Of a DNA stretch of 64,000 nt, positions 1 to 9,718 are shown piece by piece. Under the pieces are notes generated by a model. That model was given only the letters and a program-made list of their open reading frames with translations, was not told where the DNA came from and ran no database searches. Made by a program: the position numbers and the translations under genes. The first letter of the stretch is position 1, and every line of letters begins with the position of its first letter. This DNA is from Sulfurovum sp. (GTDB lineage Bacteria > Campylobacterota > Campylobacteria > Campylobacterales > Sulfurovaceae). The stretch is taken from NCBI GenBank assembly GCA_027063305.1, contig JAMORY010000002.1:32731-96730 (forward strand), read 5' to 3'.

Positions 1-1
1 G

Positions 2-451
2 CAGATCATGAAGGGGTATCTGGGTGATCCGGAAAAGACTGCTTCGGTCATCAAAGAGATAGAGGGTATCCGATGGTATGTCACGGGAGATAAAGGGCGG
101 CTTGATGAGGATGGGTTCCTGACCATCGTCGACCGCTACAGCCGCTTTGCCAAGATCGGTGGTGAGATGGTAAGCCTTGGTCTGGTCGAGCAGGAGATCA
201 ATAAAGTCATTACCGAAGAGGAGAAGATCGCCGTAACTGCCATCCCTGATGAAAAGAAAGGTGAAGCGGTGGTACTGCTCTTTGAAGGGGAACGCGAGAT
301 CGATGAGGTGATGCACGCTATCGGTTCGTTGGGGATGAACCCGCTCTTTGTCCCCTCCAAAGCCTATAAGGTCGATGAGATACCCGTACTTGGTACGGGA
401 AAAGCGGACTTTAAGGGGGCGAAAAAACTAGCGCAGGAGTTGAGTCAATAG
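2..451 (+). CDS. aas: Aas-like acyl-ACP synthetase, C-terminal part (5' truncated by window edge)
   Basis: This is the C-terminal end of an adenylate-forming (AMP-binding) enzyme; the reading frame is open to the left edge, so the start lies outside. Motif YVTGDKGRLDEDGF corresponds to the hinge-region A7/A8 segment, RFAKIGGEMVSLGLVEQE closely matches the equivalent segment of Escherichia coli Aas, and GTGKADF near the end carries the C-terminal catalytic lysine (A10 motif). Aas joins 2-acylglycerophosphoethanolamine acyltransferase and acyl-ACP synthetase activities and recycles lysophospholipids at the inner membrane. Whether this copy has the acyltransferase half cannot be seen, so a stand-alone acyl-ACP or acyl-CoA ligase is also possible. 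Confidence 0.75.
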   Translation, partial: QIMKGYLGDPEKTASVIKEIEGIRWYVTGDKGRLDEDGFLTIVDRYSRFAKIGGEMVSLGLVEQEINKVITEEEKIAVTAIPDEKKGEAVVLLFEGEREIDEVMHAIGSLGMNPLFVPSKAYKVDEIPVLGTGKADFKGAKKLAQELSQ

Positions 452-461
452 GGGGAATTAT

Positions 462-701
462 CTACTTGTGATAAGAGGGGTTGCAGATCTTGCGCCCTTC
501 GAACCATCCGTCGTGATAGTCGCTGTCACTTCTGAACTTTTCGCTGTCTTTGGTGTAGGTTCCGTGTGCAGTGCTGCATCCGTCCTTCTCTCCGGCTTTG
601 AACGACTCGCTTTTGGGAAGTGACGGTGCGCTTGGCTGGGAGCAGGCGCTTAGAAGCAGTGTGCTTGTAATAAGTGTATATTTGATGATAGAAGATGCCA
701 T
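462..701 (-). CDS. small predicted lipoprotein of unknown function
   Basis: The chosen start gives a 79-residue protein with a basic N-terminus, a hydrophobic stretch and a lipobox LLSAC, so Cys20 should be lipidated after signal peptidase II cleavage. The frame stays open upstream to 809, but the ATG at 701 has a good ribosome binding site (AAAGGAT about 7 bases upstream) and puts the signal peptide at the true N-terminus. The mature part is short and polar, contains two further cysteines (in DGCST and RKICN) that could form a disulfide, and resembles no family I recognise. It is divergent from the L,D-transpeptidase gene. Confidence 0.7.
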   Translation of the reverse strand: MASSIIKYTLITSTLLLSACSQPSAPSLPKSESFKAGEKDGCSTAHGTYTKDSEKFRSDSDYHDGWFEGRKICNPSYHK

Positions 702-811
702 TTGGATGATCCTTTGCTTGTATGAAGTAAATGGAAAAGTATAACCTATGATAGGTTTCTTAATGATAAATCGTCTATACTTCATCAAAGAACAAAGTAA
801 AGGAAGCAAAG

Positions 812-1468
812 ATGAAACAGATAATACAAATAATAACAGTACTTATTTTAGGAAGTTTGCTCGTACAAGCAGGAGACCCTGAAAGTAGGGTATTCCCTTT
901 GAGTAAAAGTAAGTTTACTGTAGTCAATAAAGCAGGAGATGAGAAGGTTGTAGATTTGAGCGGGCAAGACTATATTGTCGTCTCGCTCAGAGAAAAAGGT
1001 GCGGATGGTTTGGCATATGCCATTGACCGTGACGGGGTATTGTGGTGGGCGGCAGTGATCTCTTCGGGCGCCAAAGGGCATGAGACCCCCTCGGGTATCT
1101 TCCCTATTTGGCGAAAAGAGCGCTTCTATATGTCCAAGGCCCACCCCGACCCAAGAGGGATCAACAATATGGATTTCTCCCTCTGGTTCACCCATCAAGG
1201 GCATGCGATCCATATGGGGAATGACGATGCGATGTCGCACGGCTGTATCCATGTAGGAAGAAAAGGGGCGGAGAGTATGTTCAACTGGGCACAAAAAGAT
1301 AAGACCAAGGTGGTCATTACCCGAGAACACTACCTGCCGTTTGTCTATGATGACTTGAAAAAAGCAGGATATAAAGAGAATGATCAGACTCCGGCACATA
1401 TTAAAGCATATCTTAAAACCATGGTACCTGTCGCACCGAACAGTGGAGAAAGCCACCCTTCCCATTGA
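812..1468 (+). CDS. L,D-transpeptidase family protein (YkuD domain)
   Basis: A 218-residue secreted protein. Residues 1-20 form a signal peptide ending near VQA. The YkuD catalytic signature HMGNDDAMSHGCIHVG is present, with the nucleophile at Cys145 and the paired histidines upstream. Such enzymes cross-link peptidoglycan peptides (3-3 bonds) or attach proteins to peptidoglycan in the periplasm; in Campylobacterota related proteins trim or modify peptidoglycan and affect cell shape. The stretch before the motif (ETPSGIFPIWRKE) is the usual substrate-loop region. The ATG at 812 follows AAAGGAAGC. Specific substrate cannot be told from sequence. Confidence 0.85.
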   Translation: MKQIIQIITVLILGSLLVQAGDPESRVFPLSKSKFTVVNKAGDEKVVDLSGQDYIVVSLREKGADGLAYAIDRDGVLWWAAVISSGAKGHETPSGIFPIWRKERFYMSKAHPDPRGINNMDFSLWFTHQGHAIHMGNDDAMSHGCIHVGRKGAESMFNWAQKDKTKVVITREHYLPFVYDDLKKAGYKENDQTPAHIKAYLKTMVPVAPNSGESHPSH

Positions 1469-1520
1469 GCGAAAAGAGAAACTCATTTAAGTATAGGGTA
1501 AATTTTGATAAAATAGTAAC

Positions 1521-1526
1521 TATAAT
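1521..1526 (+). promoter_or_regulatory. putative -10 box for eno
   Basis: TATAAT lies 26 bases before the eno ATG, in an AT-rich stretch typical of sigma-70 promoters in this phylum, where the -35 element is often weak. No clear -35 is seen. Confidence 0.5.
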
Positions 1527-1542
1527 GTAAATAAATGATTAA

Positions 1543-2826
<1,284 letters not shown>

Positions 2827-2840
2827 TGTGAGTATAGAGC

Positions 2841-3092
2841 GTGTCTAATGCAAAGGGGGCTATCGGGTTAGCAGGGCTGTCGCTCAAAGCGCTACTGCTG
2901 ACAATGATCGCTATTTTGCTGTTTGGCATCTATGTGGGTGTTTTGATGTACGGCGAGAACTCTCTGACCGTACTCCTTCATCTTCGAGAAAAGAAGTCGG
3001 CACTTCAAGAAGAGGCGCGTATGTTAAAGTCGCAGAACCAAAAACTTCAAAAAGAGTATTTTGAGCTGAAACAATTAGAACCCAAGGAGTAG
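2841..3092 (+). CDS. FtsB/DivIC-like septum formation initiator protein
   Basis: An 83-residue protein with one transmembrane helix (about residues 15-38) followed by a coiled coil rich in Leu, Glu and Lys (LREKKSALQEEARMLKSQNQ), the layout of FtsB/DivIC division proteins that link FtsL and FtsQ at the septum. The start codon is GTG; 14 bases separate it from eno and only three bases separate its stop from the next ATG, so the three genes are probably co-transcribed. Family assignment rests on topology and the position after eno, seen in other Campylobacterota; no strict motif exists. Confidence 0.65.
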   Translation: MSNAKGAIGLAGLSLKALLLTMIAILLFGIYVGVLMYGENSLTVLLHLREKKSALQEEARMLKSQNQKLQKEYFELKQLEPKE

Positions 3093-3095
3093 AAG

Positions 3096-3908
3096 ATGAA
3101 ACAATATATATGGGCAGTTGTAGCCGTCACAGTAAGCGTATGTGCTTCCGATAACCCTTTTGCCGTTAAGGATAATTTTAAAAAACTTGAGCGGGAGCAA
3201 CAAACCCTTCTTGAAGAGCTGAAGAGCGTAGCGCAGACACAAGAGGATGATGATCTGGACCTGGAGCTTGAAGAGGATACTATAGTCCAAACAGCAGTGA
3301 AGAAAGAAGAGAAATCCTCTGTAGCAAAAGTGGAGACACCGCAGTCTAAAGAAGAGGTAGAAGTAGTCGTTGTGGAAACAGAAGCCGCTCCTGAGCCAGA
3401 TACTCCGAAAGAGGAAGTGGTCGAGGTCGCAAAGATACAGGAAGTTCCGGTCGAGGAGAGTATTGTTGTTGAAGTACCGGAGAAAGAGGTGACTGCAACA
3501 ACCGTTGTTGTCGATACCGAAGCCCAAAAAGCAGCGGAGATCAAGGCAAAAGAAGAAGCTACCCGTCAAGCTAAAGAGGCGGAAGCAAGAGCTTTAGCGC
3601 AAAAAAAGCGTGAGGAGCAAGAGCGTATTGCCAAGGAAAAAGCGGCACAAGCCAAACTTGCCGCAGTAAGAGAAGCAGCCAAGAAGCGTGAAGAAGAGGC
3701 GCGTTTGGCACGTAATAAAGCACAAAAGCTTTTAGAGGCAAGAGAAGCGGCTGAACGTGCCAAAGCGGCACGGAAAAAAGAGGCTAAAAAGGTTGCTGCT
3801 GTCGTAAGTGGTGTTGATATCAATATTACACGTGAAGAGATAGAAGCACAGAAACGCGCGGAAGAGGAGCTTCGTAAAGCGATCGCTGCGGTCGATCAAG
3901 AGGATTGA
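3096..3908 (+). CDS. secreted Glu/Lys/Ala-rich coiled-coil protein
   Basis: A 270-residue protein with a signal peptide (about residues 1-17, ending VCA). Residues 20-50 are a short polar head (DNPFAVKDNFKKLEREQQ), residues 50-150 are acidic and rich in Val/Glu/Thr, and residues 150-265 form a long, highly charged Ala/Lys/Glu/Arg coiled coil resembling the TolA stalk. In related genomes the gene two places after eno often encodes an AMIN-domain periplasmic protein; no AMIN fold is recognisable here. Likely periplasmic and possibly a cell-envelope or division partner of the preceding FtsB-like protein (inference). Confidence 0.6.
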   Translation: MKQYIWAVVAVTVSVCASDNPFAVKDNFKKLEREQQTLLEELKSVAQTQEDDDLDLELEEDTIVQTAVKKEEKSSVAKVETPQSKEEVEVVVVETEAAPEPDTPKEEVVEVAKIQEVPVEESIVVEVPEKEVTATTVVVDTEAQKAAEIKAKEEATRQAKEAEARALAQKKREEQERIAKEKAAQAKLAAVREAAKKREEEARLARNKAQKLLEAREAAERAKAARKKEAKKVAAVVSGVDINITREEIEAQKRAEEELRKAIAAVDQED

Positions 3909-5066
3909 TCACAACTCTCTCCCATTCTCTTTCTGCAATACCTTGATCGTGATCATCACGATCAAGATCTCAAATATACTTGCCAAAATCAATTGATAAT
4001 AACTTAACAGATCAAGTAGTGCTGTCTCGTATCCGATCGTAGCAACTGCAATAAGCAGAGTAAGTGGCATCGAGAGTGAAAGTGCGACCAGTAATGCACT
4101 TTGTGTGCCACAGATATGCTTTAGAACGATCGCAGCAAAGATACGGGAGAGGATCATTAGCACAGTAATAATCAAAGCGCCACCTACAACGCCATCTATG
4201 GCAAGTGATGTAATATCAAAAGATGCTCCGACATGAATAAAGAAAAGAGGGACAAGGAAGCCGAACCCTAGGCTTGACATTTTTGTCTCCAGATCTTTTT
4301 CATGATGAAAGAAAGCGGAGATAGCCATTCCTGCGATAAATGCCCCCAGTGCCAACTCCAGATGCAGTACGAGCATCACAGCGATCATAATAAAAAAGAG
4401 TGCCATTGCAAGACGGATATCTTGATCGGAGGTATCAAATTTCGGAACGAGGATACTTTTAAGTTCTGGAAACCACCAAAAGAGAAGATGCAAGAAGCGA
4501 TAGGTAAAATAGACAGAGGCTAAAAATGCTGAAAGGTATCCTATCTTTTCTAGGAGTTCTAGTGTAATACCTGTCGTTGATGCCGCATCATAAATGGTAA
4601 GTACGGCGATGGAGATAAGCTCACCGAGTATCCCTGCGATAAATGCCAACTTGATCCATGGTCGCTCTTTTCCATAGGTCTTTGCCAAAGAGGCGAGCAA
4701 TCCGATCGATATCAAAGGCATAGAGATAATAATAATGGTATTCAAGCCAAAAACAATACCTGAACCGATAGCAAAAAGTGCCATGAGAAGAAGAAAAAGC
4801 ATACTTTTCCGAATGATCTCTTTCGGACTTTTTGCGATCTGCTTAAGGTCGACCTCCATACCGGCAAGGAACATTAAGTAGAGGAACCCAACCTCTGCTA
4901 TCATATCGAAATAGGGGTTGTGTGTGACAAATCCAAAGTAGGTAAAGAAGGATCCTAACATGATCTCCACGGCAGGGATGGGGAGTCTTAGTATTTTGGA
5001 GACAAAAGGACTCCCCCATATCAGTAACGAGAGAGTAAGGATCAGTCCGATGCTAGTCTGTTCCAC
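3909..5066 (-). CDS. CPA2-type cation:proton antiporter (Na_H_Exchanger family)
   Basis: A 385-residue integral membrane protein with about 11-12 hydrophobic helices. Segments typical of KefB/NapA-like antiporters are visible: FLAGMEVDLKQI in the fourth helix region, a broken-helix core, and LELALGAFIAGMAIS. It lacks the C-terminal TrkA-N/RCK domain of full KefB/KefC proteins, so it resembles shorter Na+/H+ or K+/H+ exchangers. Its start overlaps bioB by 14 bases, suggesting it is translated from the topA-bioB transcript. The ion specificity is not decidable from sequence. Confidence 0.85.
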   Translation of the reverse strand: MEQTSIGLILTLSLLIWGSPFVSKILRLPIPAVEIMLGSFFTYFGFVTHNPYFDMIAEVGFLYLMFLAGMEVDLKQIAKSPKEIIRKSMLFLLLMALFAIGSGIVFGLNTIIIISMPLISIGLLASLAKTYGKERPWIKLAFIAGILGELISIAVLTIYDAASTTGITLELLEKIGYLSAFLASVYFTYRFLHLLFWWFPELKSILVPKFDTSDQDIRLAMALFFIMIAVMLVLHLELALGAFIAGMAISAFFHHEKDLETKMSSLGFGFLVPLFFIHVGASFDITSLAIDGVVGGALIITVLMILSRIFAAIVLKHICGTQSALLVALSLSMPLTLLIAVATIGYETALLDLLSYYQLILASIFEILIVMITIKVLQKENGREL

Positions 5067-5901
5067 AGCTTACAGCAACCTCATAGCCCAATGCTTCTAG
5101 CATCTGTCTATCCTTGTCAGGTGCTTCGCCTGAAGTAGTCAGGTAGTTTCCGATAACAATGGCATTGGCTCCCGCTTCGAACATTTTGCGTTCATCTGAG
5201 CTAAAGAGCAGTTCCCTTCCTCCTGCAACCATGAGCAGACGCTCTTTGCCCAGTAATCTGTGGGCTTTCTGAATGATCTCTAGAGCCTCATCCTGTTCGA
5301 TATTGCGTGTTTTAATGGGGAGTGCAGGGTTGGGATGATAGAAGTTCAGCGGTGTGGATTCTGGTGACAAAGAAGCAATGGCTTTTAGCAGGTCGTCTCT
5401 ATCCTGTGCTGTCTCTCCCATACCGAAGATCCCTCCGCTACAGAGTGCTAGACCGACAGACCTGACATTTTCGCATGTCTCATACCGTTCATCCCATCTG
5501 TGTGTCTGACAGATCTGGGGGTAGTAGCGCTCTGAAGTCTCAAGGTTATGATTGTAGCTGTCGATACCGTGCTCTTTGAGATAACGAAGCTGCTCTTTGT
5601 TCGCTGTACCGTTACAGGCGATAAGGTTCAAGCCTTCCACTTCGGCTTTGATCGCCTGTGCCGTGCGTGCGACAAAGTCGGTTTTTTTGTCGTCGAGCCC
5701 TTTGCCTGCGGTGACAAGGCAGTACCCCAGTGCGCCGTTGGCTCTTGCCTCTTTGGCTTCGGAGACGATCTGGTCGATCGCTTTGTAGCTGTAGCGTTCA
5801 ATGTCTGCATGGTAGCGTACGCTTTGGGTGCAGAACTTGCAATCCTCCTTGCATGTACCGCTGAGGATATTGTTGATCGCACATAGAAAGATCTGCTTCA
5901 T
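5053..5901 (-). CDS. bioB: biotin synthase
   Basis: A 282-residue radical SAM enzyme that inserts sulfur into dethiobiotin. The radical SAM cluster motif is C17-x3-C21-x2-C24 (GTCKEDCKFCTQS). Further BioB hallmarks are NLETSERYYPQI, the GGIFGMGE-like segment (CSGGIFGMGET) and the strand LNFYHPNPALP. The length fits the short Campylobacterota BioB form. The start ATG shares one base with the topA stop codon (TAATG), indicating translational coupling with topA, an odd functional pairing but common in this phylum. Confidence 0.96.
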   Translation of the reverse strand: MKQIFLCAINNILSGTCKEDCKFCTQSVRYHADIERYSYKAIDQIVSEAKEARANGALGYCLVTAGKGLDDKKTDFVARTAQAIKAEVEGLNLIACNGTANKEQLRYLKEHGIDSYNHNLETSERYYPQICQTHRWDERYETCENVRSVGLALCSGGIFGMGETAQDRDDLLKAIASLSPESTPLNFYHPNPALPIKTRNIEQDEALEIIQKAHRLLGKERLLMVAGGRELLFSSDERKMFEAGANAIVIGNYLTTSGEAPDKDRQMLEALGYEVAVSCGTD

Positions 5902-8099
5902 TATTTCACTTCTTCTTTATGTTTACATTTGAAGCACTCATAGACTTCCTTGCCACGAAGCGTCTTTTTACCCATGAGGTAGTCACACTCAGGACACTTT
6001 TTGTCCACCGGTTCAAAGTTGCCGATGAACTTACACTTAGGGTAGTTGGTACAGCCGTAGAACTTTCCTCGTCTTCCTTCACGCTCTTGTAGTTTCCCTC
6101 CACACTCCGGACATGGTACTGCGATCTCCTTAGGTGGGGTAAGCGGCTTGGCATTTTTGCATTTAGGGTATGCCGAACAGGCAAGGAATTTCCCGCGTTT
6201 GGAGTTCTTGATGACCATTGGTGAGCCGCACTTGTCACACTTCTCATCGGTCTCTTCAGGTTGTTCTGGTTCAGTACCGTCTGTATTTTTAGTGTATTTA
6301 CACTTAGGGAAGTTCGAACAGGCGATGAACTCGCCGTAGCGACCTTTTCTAAGGAGTAGTTCCGAACCACATTTAGGACACATCTCACCGGTAGGAGTTG
6401 CAACTTTAAGTGATTTGATATTCTTTTTCCCCTCTTCGATCTTCTGCATGAAAGGGGTATAGAAATCCTTGAGGATCTTTTGCCAGTTCTCTTCACCTGA
6501 AGCGACCTTGTCAAGTGTCTCTTCCATCTGTGCGGTAAAGTTACTGTCGACGATCTCGGGGAAGTGCTTTTCGAGCATCTCTATGACGGTAAAAGCGATC
6601 TCGGTCGGGTGGATGCGCTTCTTTTCTATCTCAATGTATTTACGCTGCTGCAAGATGGTAATGGTCGGTGCATAGGTACTTGGACGACCGATACCGAGGC
6701 TTTCGAGCTTTTTAATAAGGCTTGCTTCATTATATCGTGCCGGCGGCTCGGTGAAGTGCTGTGCCTTTTCGATCTTGTCAAGTGAGACAGGCTCACCCTC
6801 TTTGAGCTCAGGAAGCAACTTGTCCTTCTCTCCATACCCTGTAACCTTATAGAACCCGTCAAAGAGAAGTTTTCTTCCGCTGGCTTTGAAGGTACATTTG
6901 TCCCCTTTAAAGAGTATGCTTTGTGACTCAAGGAGCGCTTCGGTCATCTGACATGCCAAAAAGCGGTTGTAGATGAGGCGGTAGAGTTTGAGCTCATCTA
7001 CCGTTAGGTAATCTGCCGCCATCTTCGCATCGAAGTCCACACGGGTAGGACGGATCGCTTCATGCGCTTCTTGCGCCCCTTTGGATTTGGTCGCATAGTT
7101 CTTCGGCTTAGCGGGAAGATACTTCTCCCCGTATCTCTCTTGAATGTAGTCGCGTGCGGCAGTAACCGCCTCTTTGGCAAGGTTGAGAGAGTCGGTTCTC
7201 ATATAGGTGATGACCCCCATCACCCCTTTGTCGGTCTTGACGCCCTCGTAGAGCTTCTGTGCGACCATCATGGTCTTTTTCGGAGAGAAGCCAAGTTGTG
7301 TGGAGGCTGCCTGCTGGAGTGTCGATGTCATGAACGGTGGTGGAGTTTTGGTCTTACGCTGTGTCTTCTCAATGGAAGTGACCTTGAACGATTCGCTCTT
7401 TGCACTGTTGACGATCTCGGTTGCGTCCGCTTCGGTCTTGATGGTGAGCTTTTCGATCTTCAGACCGTTGTAGTCATAGATGGATGCATCGATGTTCTTT
7501 TGGAAGAGTGCATCGATCGTCCAGTACTCTTCGGGCTTGAAGGCTTTGATCTCACGTTCCCTGTCAACGACAAGTTTGAGTGTTGCACTCTGCACACGTC
7601 CCGCACTCAAGCCCTTTTGGATCTTGCTTGCAAGCAGTGGAGAGAGCTTGTACCCCACGATACGGTCGAGCAAACGGCGTGTCTGCTGGGCATCGACCGA
7701 GTCCATATCGACTTTGCGTGGGTTCTCCAATGCGTGATGAATGGCACTTTTGGTGATCTCATGAAAGACGATACGCGGCAATTCGGTAGGCTCTTTGCCG
7801 ATGGCTTTAGCAATGTGGTATCCGATCGCCTCTCCCTCTCGGTCCTCATCGGTTGCGATATAGACGGTCTCAGCCTCTTTAGCAAGCTTTTTGAGTTCCT
7901 TGACCGTAGGGTTGGCATCTCTGGGGATGGAGTATTTGGGGATCAGATCTCCCGTTTCATCATCGATGGTGATACCGAAGGTACTCTTGGGAAGGTCACG
8001 GATGTGTCCTTTTGAGGCGATGACCTTGTAGTCTTTGCCAAGAAAGTTGCTGATAGTACGCGCTTTTGCCGGTGATTCGACGATAATTAGATTTTTCAT
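5901..8099 (-). CDS. topA: DNA topoisomerase I
   Basis: A 732-residue type IA topoisomerase that relaxes negatively supercoiled DNA. The Toprim domain opens with LIIVESPAKARTI, the catalytic tyrosine lies in GVITYMRTDSLNLA, and the C-terminus carries four Cys4 zinc-ribbon repeats beginning CPKCGSELL, CDKCGSPMV, CPECGGKLQ and CPECDYLMG. The last repeat ends with CFKCKHKEE and has lost part of the standard pattern. It is the first gene of a topA-bioB-antiporter transcript; an intergenic gap of 124 bases with a terminator separates it from dcd. Confidence 0.98.
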   Translation of the reverse strand: MKNLIIVESPAKARTISNFLGKDYKVIASKGHIRDLPKSTFGITIDDETGDLIPKYSIPRDANPTVKELKKLAKEAETVYIATDEDREGEAIGYHIAKAIGKEPTELPRIVFHEITKSAIHHALENPRKVDMDSVDAQQTRRLLDRIVGYKLSPLLASKIQKGLSAGRVQSATLKLVVDREREIKAFKPEEYWTIDALFQKNIDASIYDYNGLKIEKLTIKTEADATEIVNSAKSESFKVTSIEKTQRKTKTPPPFMTSTLQQAASTQLGFSPKKTMMVAQKLYEGVKTDKGVMGVITYMRTDSLNLAKEAVTAARDYIQERYGEKYLPAKPKNYATKSKGAQEAHEAIRPTRVDFDAKMAADYLTVDELKLYRLIYNRFLACQMTEALLESQSILFKGDKCTFKASGRKLLFDGFYKVTGYGEKDKLLPELKEGEPVSLDKIEKAQHFTEPPARYNEASLIKKLESLGIGRPSTYAPTITILQQRKYIEIEKKRIHPTEIAFTVIEMLEKHFPEIVDSNFTAQMEETLDKVASGEENWQKILKDFYTPFMQKIEEGKKNIKSLKVATPTGEMCPKCGSELLLRKGRYGEFIACSNFPKCKYTKNTDGTEPEQPEETDEKCDKCGSPMVIKNSKRGKFLACSAYPKCKNAKPLTPPKEIAVPCPECGGKLQEREGRRGKFYGCTNYPKCKFIGNFEPVDKKCPECDYLMGKKTLRGKEVYECFKCKHKEEVK

Positions 8100-8153
8100 A
8101 TATTACTTACTTTATATAGAGAAATTTTTTGGCATTGTAGCACAAATTAGTTA

Positions 8154-8184
8154 GGAATGAGGAGTGAGGAGTGAAGAGTGAAGG
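8154..8184. repeat. short degenerate GAGGAGT-type repeat
   Basis: Between topA and dcd the sequence repeats GGAATGAG, GAGTGAG, GAGTGAA and GAGTGAA units. It is a simple low-complexity tract with no other visible role. Confidence 0.5.
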
Positions 8185-8186
8185 TA

Positions 8187-8206
8187 AAAAAGGCACGATC
8201 GTGCCT
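8187..8206 (-). terminator. rho-independent terminator after dcd
   Basis: The perfect palindrome AGGCACGATCGTGCCT (8191-8206) is followed, on the minus strand, by a run of T residues (8186-8190). It sits 17 bases beyond the dcd stop, the right place for a dcd terminator. Confidence 0.75.
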
Positions 8207-8223
8207 AAAATTGTGAGTATCTG

Positions 8224-8790
8224 TTACCCTTTTTTGAGAATCCGTGGTAAAGTGATCCCTGTCTGGCTTTGGTACTTCCCTTTTCTATCTGAGTAGGTTG
8301 TCTCACACTGCTCATCTCCTTGTAAAAAGAGCACCTGAGCGATCCCCTCGTTGGCATAGATCTTTGCCGGAAGCGGGGTTGTATTGGAGATCTCGATGGT
8401 GATATGCCCTTCAAAACCGGGCTCGAACGGGGTGACGTTGACGATGATCCCACAGCGTGCATAGGTACTTTTCCCCAGACAGATAGCCAATGTATCTTTT
8501 GGCATTTTGAAGTATTCGACGGTACGTGCAAGGGCAAAGGAGTTGGGTGGTACGATGCAGACATCCCCTTTGAAGTCTACAACATTGTTCTCGTTAAAGT
8601 CTTTAGGATCGACCACTTCGGCATTGATGTTGGTGAAGATCTTGAACTCATCACTTACCCGGATGTCGTACCCGTATGAGCTCAGTCCGTAACTGACCAC
8701 ACCTTCTCCGACCAATCCCTCGCAAAAGGGGCTGATCATCTCTTCATTGAGTGATTTCTCACGTATCCATTTGTCTGATTTTAATCCCAT
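8224..8790 (-). CDS. dcd: dCTP deaminase
   Basis: A 188-residue protein of the dCTP deaminase/dUTPase fold that converts dCTP to dUTP for thymidylate synthesis. Family segments are present: [13 protein letters not shown], the nucleotide-binding [29 protein letters not shown] with the catalytic glutamate, and [12 protein letters not shown]. Length and termini match the family. It lies 9 bases downstream of the SurA-like gene, so the two probably share a transcript that ends at the hairpin at 8191-8206. Confidence 0.97.
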   Translation of the reverse strand: MGLKSDKWIREKSLNEEMISPFCEGLVGEGVVSYGLSSYGYDIRVSDEFKIFTNINAEVVDPKDFNENNVVDFKGDVCIVPPNSFALARTVEYFKMPKDTLAICLGKSTYARCGIIVNVTPFEPGFEGHITIEISNTTPLPAKIYANEGIAQVLFLQGDEQCETTYSDRKGKYQSQTGITLPRILKKG

Positions 8791-8799
8791 GATTCCTCT

Positions 8800-9609
8800 T
8801 TATCGTAATATTTTAATGTTCGCTTCTGTGCGCATTTTCTGGAAGTAGTCCTTGACCGCTTGTGTCTGCTGTTGTTGTCTCCATCTTGCGGCAACCGCAC
8901 CTTTTGCTGCTTCGAAAGGCATGGTACGTTTACCATTTTTTGCACGTATTTTATATGTGACATATCGATCACCTGCATTGATAGGTGCAGTAAAGCTTCC
9001 GATCGGTGTTTGGAGGAACATATCCAAAAGCGCAGGGTTCATCCCTTTGGTACTTTTATTCTCTTTTTTGCCTCTAAGTCCTTTTTGCTTTTTGATAAAA
9101 GCCTTGATCGCAGATTCTGAAGGTGCGGAGTATTCTGTTACGGTAATAGTTGCCGGGATAACGAATAGTGACTGGTGTGTTTGGTAGAATTGCTTGAGCT
9201 CATCTTCCGATGGAGCAGGAATGGTCGGAGCTACTTTCTGTTTGAAAAAAGCACGCTTTTTAAGTGCTTCACGTACAGTTTTGCGATATTTACTCCATCG
9301 TATTCCCTGTTTTTTGAGAAGTTTTTGCATTTTAGGAACACTGAGTCCATTTTGCTTGGCAATACGTGCTATTTCAGAATCGACCTGTGATTCCGGTATG
9401 ACAATATCTTTCATCGCGGCTTTTTGCAGTCTATCCTGTATCAGCAGGTCGATCGCCTGTTGTTTTGAGATATGTGCTTGAGACTGTATGGTTCTTATCT
9501 CCGCTGTAGTGATAGGTTCACCTTCTACGATCATTGCGATCGCATCCATCATTTTAGCATGGGTGAACGTAGCCATAAAAAGTAGAGATAAAAGTATGAT
9601 TTTTTTCAT
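8800..9609 (-). CDS. SurA-like periplasmic chaperone (SurA_N, degenerate PPIase)
   Basis: A 269-residue protein with a signal peptide ending THA. Residues 20-130 resemble the SurA N-terminal domain (MDAIAMIVEGEPITTAEI, SKQQAIDLLIQDRL), and the C-terminal helix is also SurA-like. The middle, where a parvulin PPIase domain would lie, is short and lacks the usual parvulin motif, so it may act as a holdase chaperone for outer-membrane proteins rather than an isomerase (inference). Two basic runs (KKQKGLRGKKENK) are unusual for this region. Start ATG is divergent from the cytochrome gene. Confidence 0.75.
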   Translation of the reverse strand: MKKIILLSLLFMATFTHAKMMDAIAMIVEGEPITTAEIRTIQSQAHISKQQAIDLLIQDRLQKAAMKDIVIPESQVDSEIARIAKQNGLSVPKMQKLLKKQGIRWSKYRKTVREALKKRAFFKQKVAPTIPAPSEDELKQFYQTHQSLFVIPATITVTEYSAPSESAIKAFIKKQKGLRGKKENKSTKGMNPALLDMFLQTPIGSFTAPINAGDRYVTYKIRAKNGKRTMPFEAAKGAVAARWRQQQQTQAVKDYFQKMRTEANIKILR

Positions 9610-9680
9610 AGTGGGAATTCCAATTACTAGATTGATTTCAAAAATTATAGCATAAGCATAGATAGAATAAGGTTTTTGGG

Positions 9681-9686
9681 TATAAT
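9681..9686 (+). promoter_or_regulatory. putative -10 box for the multihaem cytochrome gene
   Basis: TATAAT lies 33 bases before the ATG of the cytochrome gene, in the 109-base divergent intergenic region shared with the SurA-like gene. A T-rich stretch precedes it, without a consensus -35. Confidence 0.5.
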
Positions 9687-9718
9687 AATTCCTCTAATCC
9701 ACTGAACAAGGTTTCTAT

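Noticed and set aside
7062..8015. A 317-codon open frame on the plus strand inside topA
   Set aside because: It lies entirely antisense to the highly conserved topA coding sequence; composition follows the topA codon pattern and it lacks a ribosome site or known domain.
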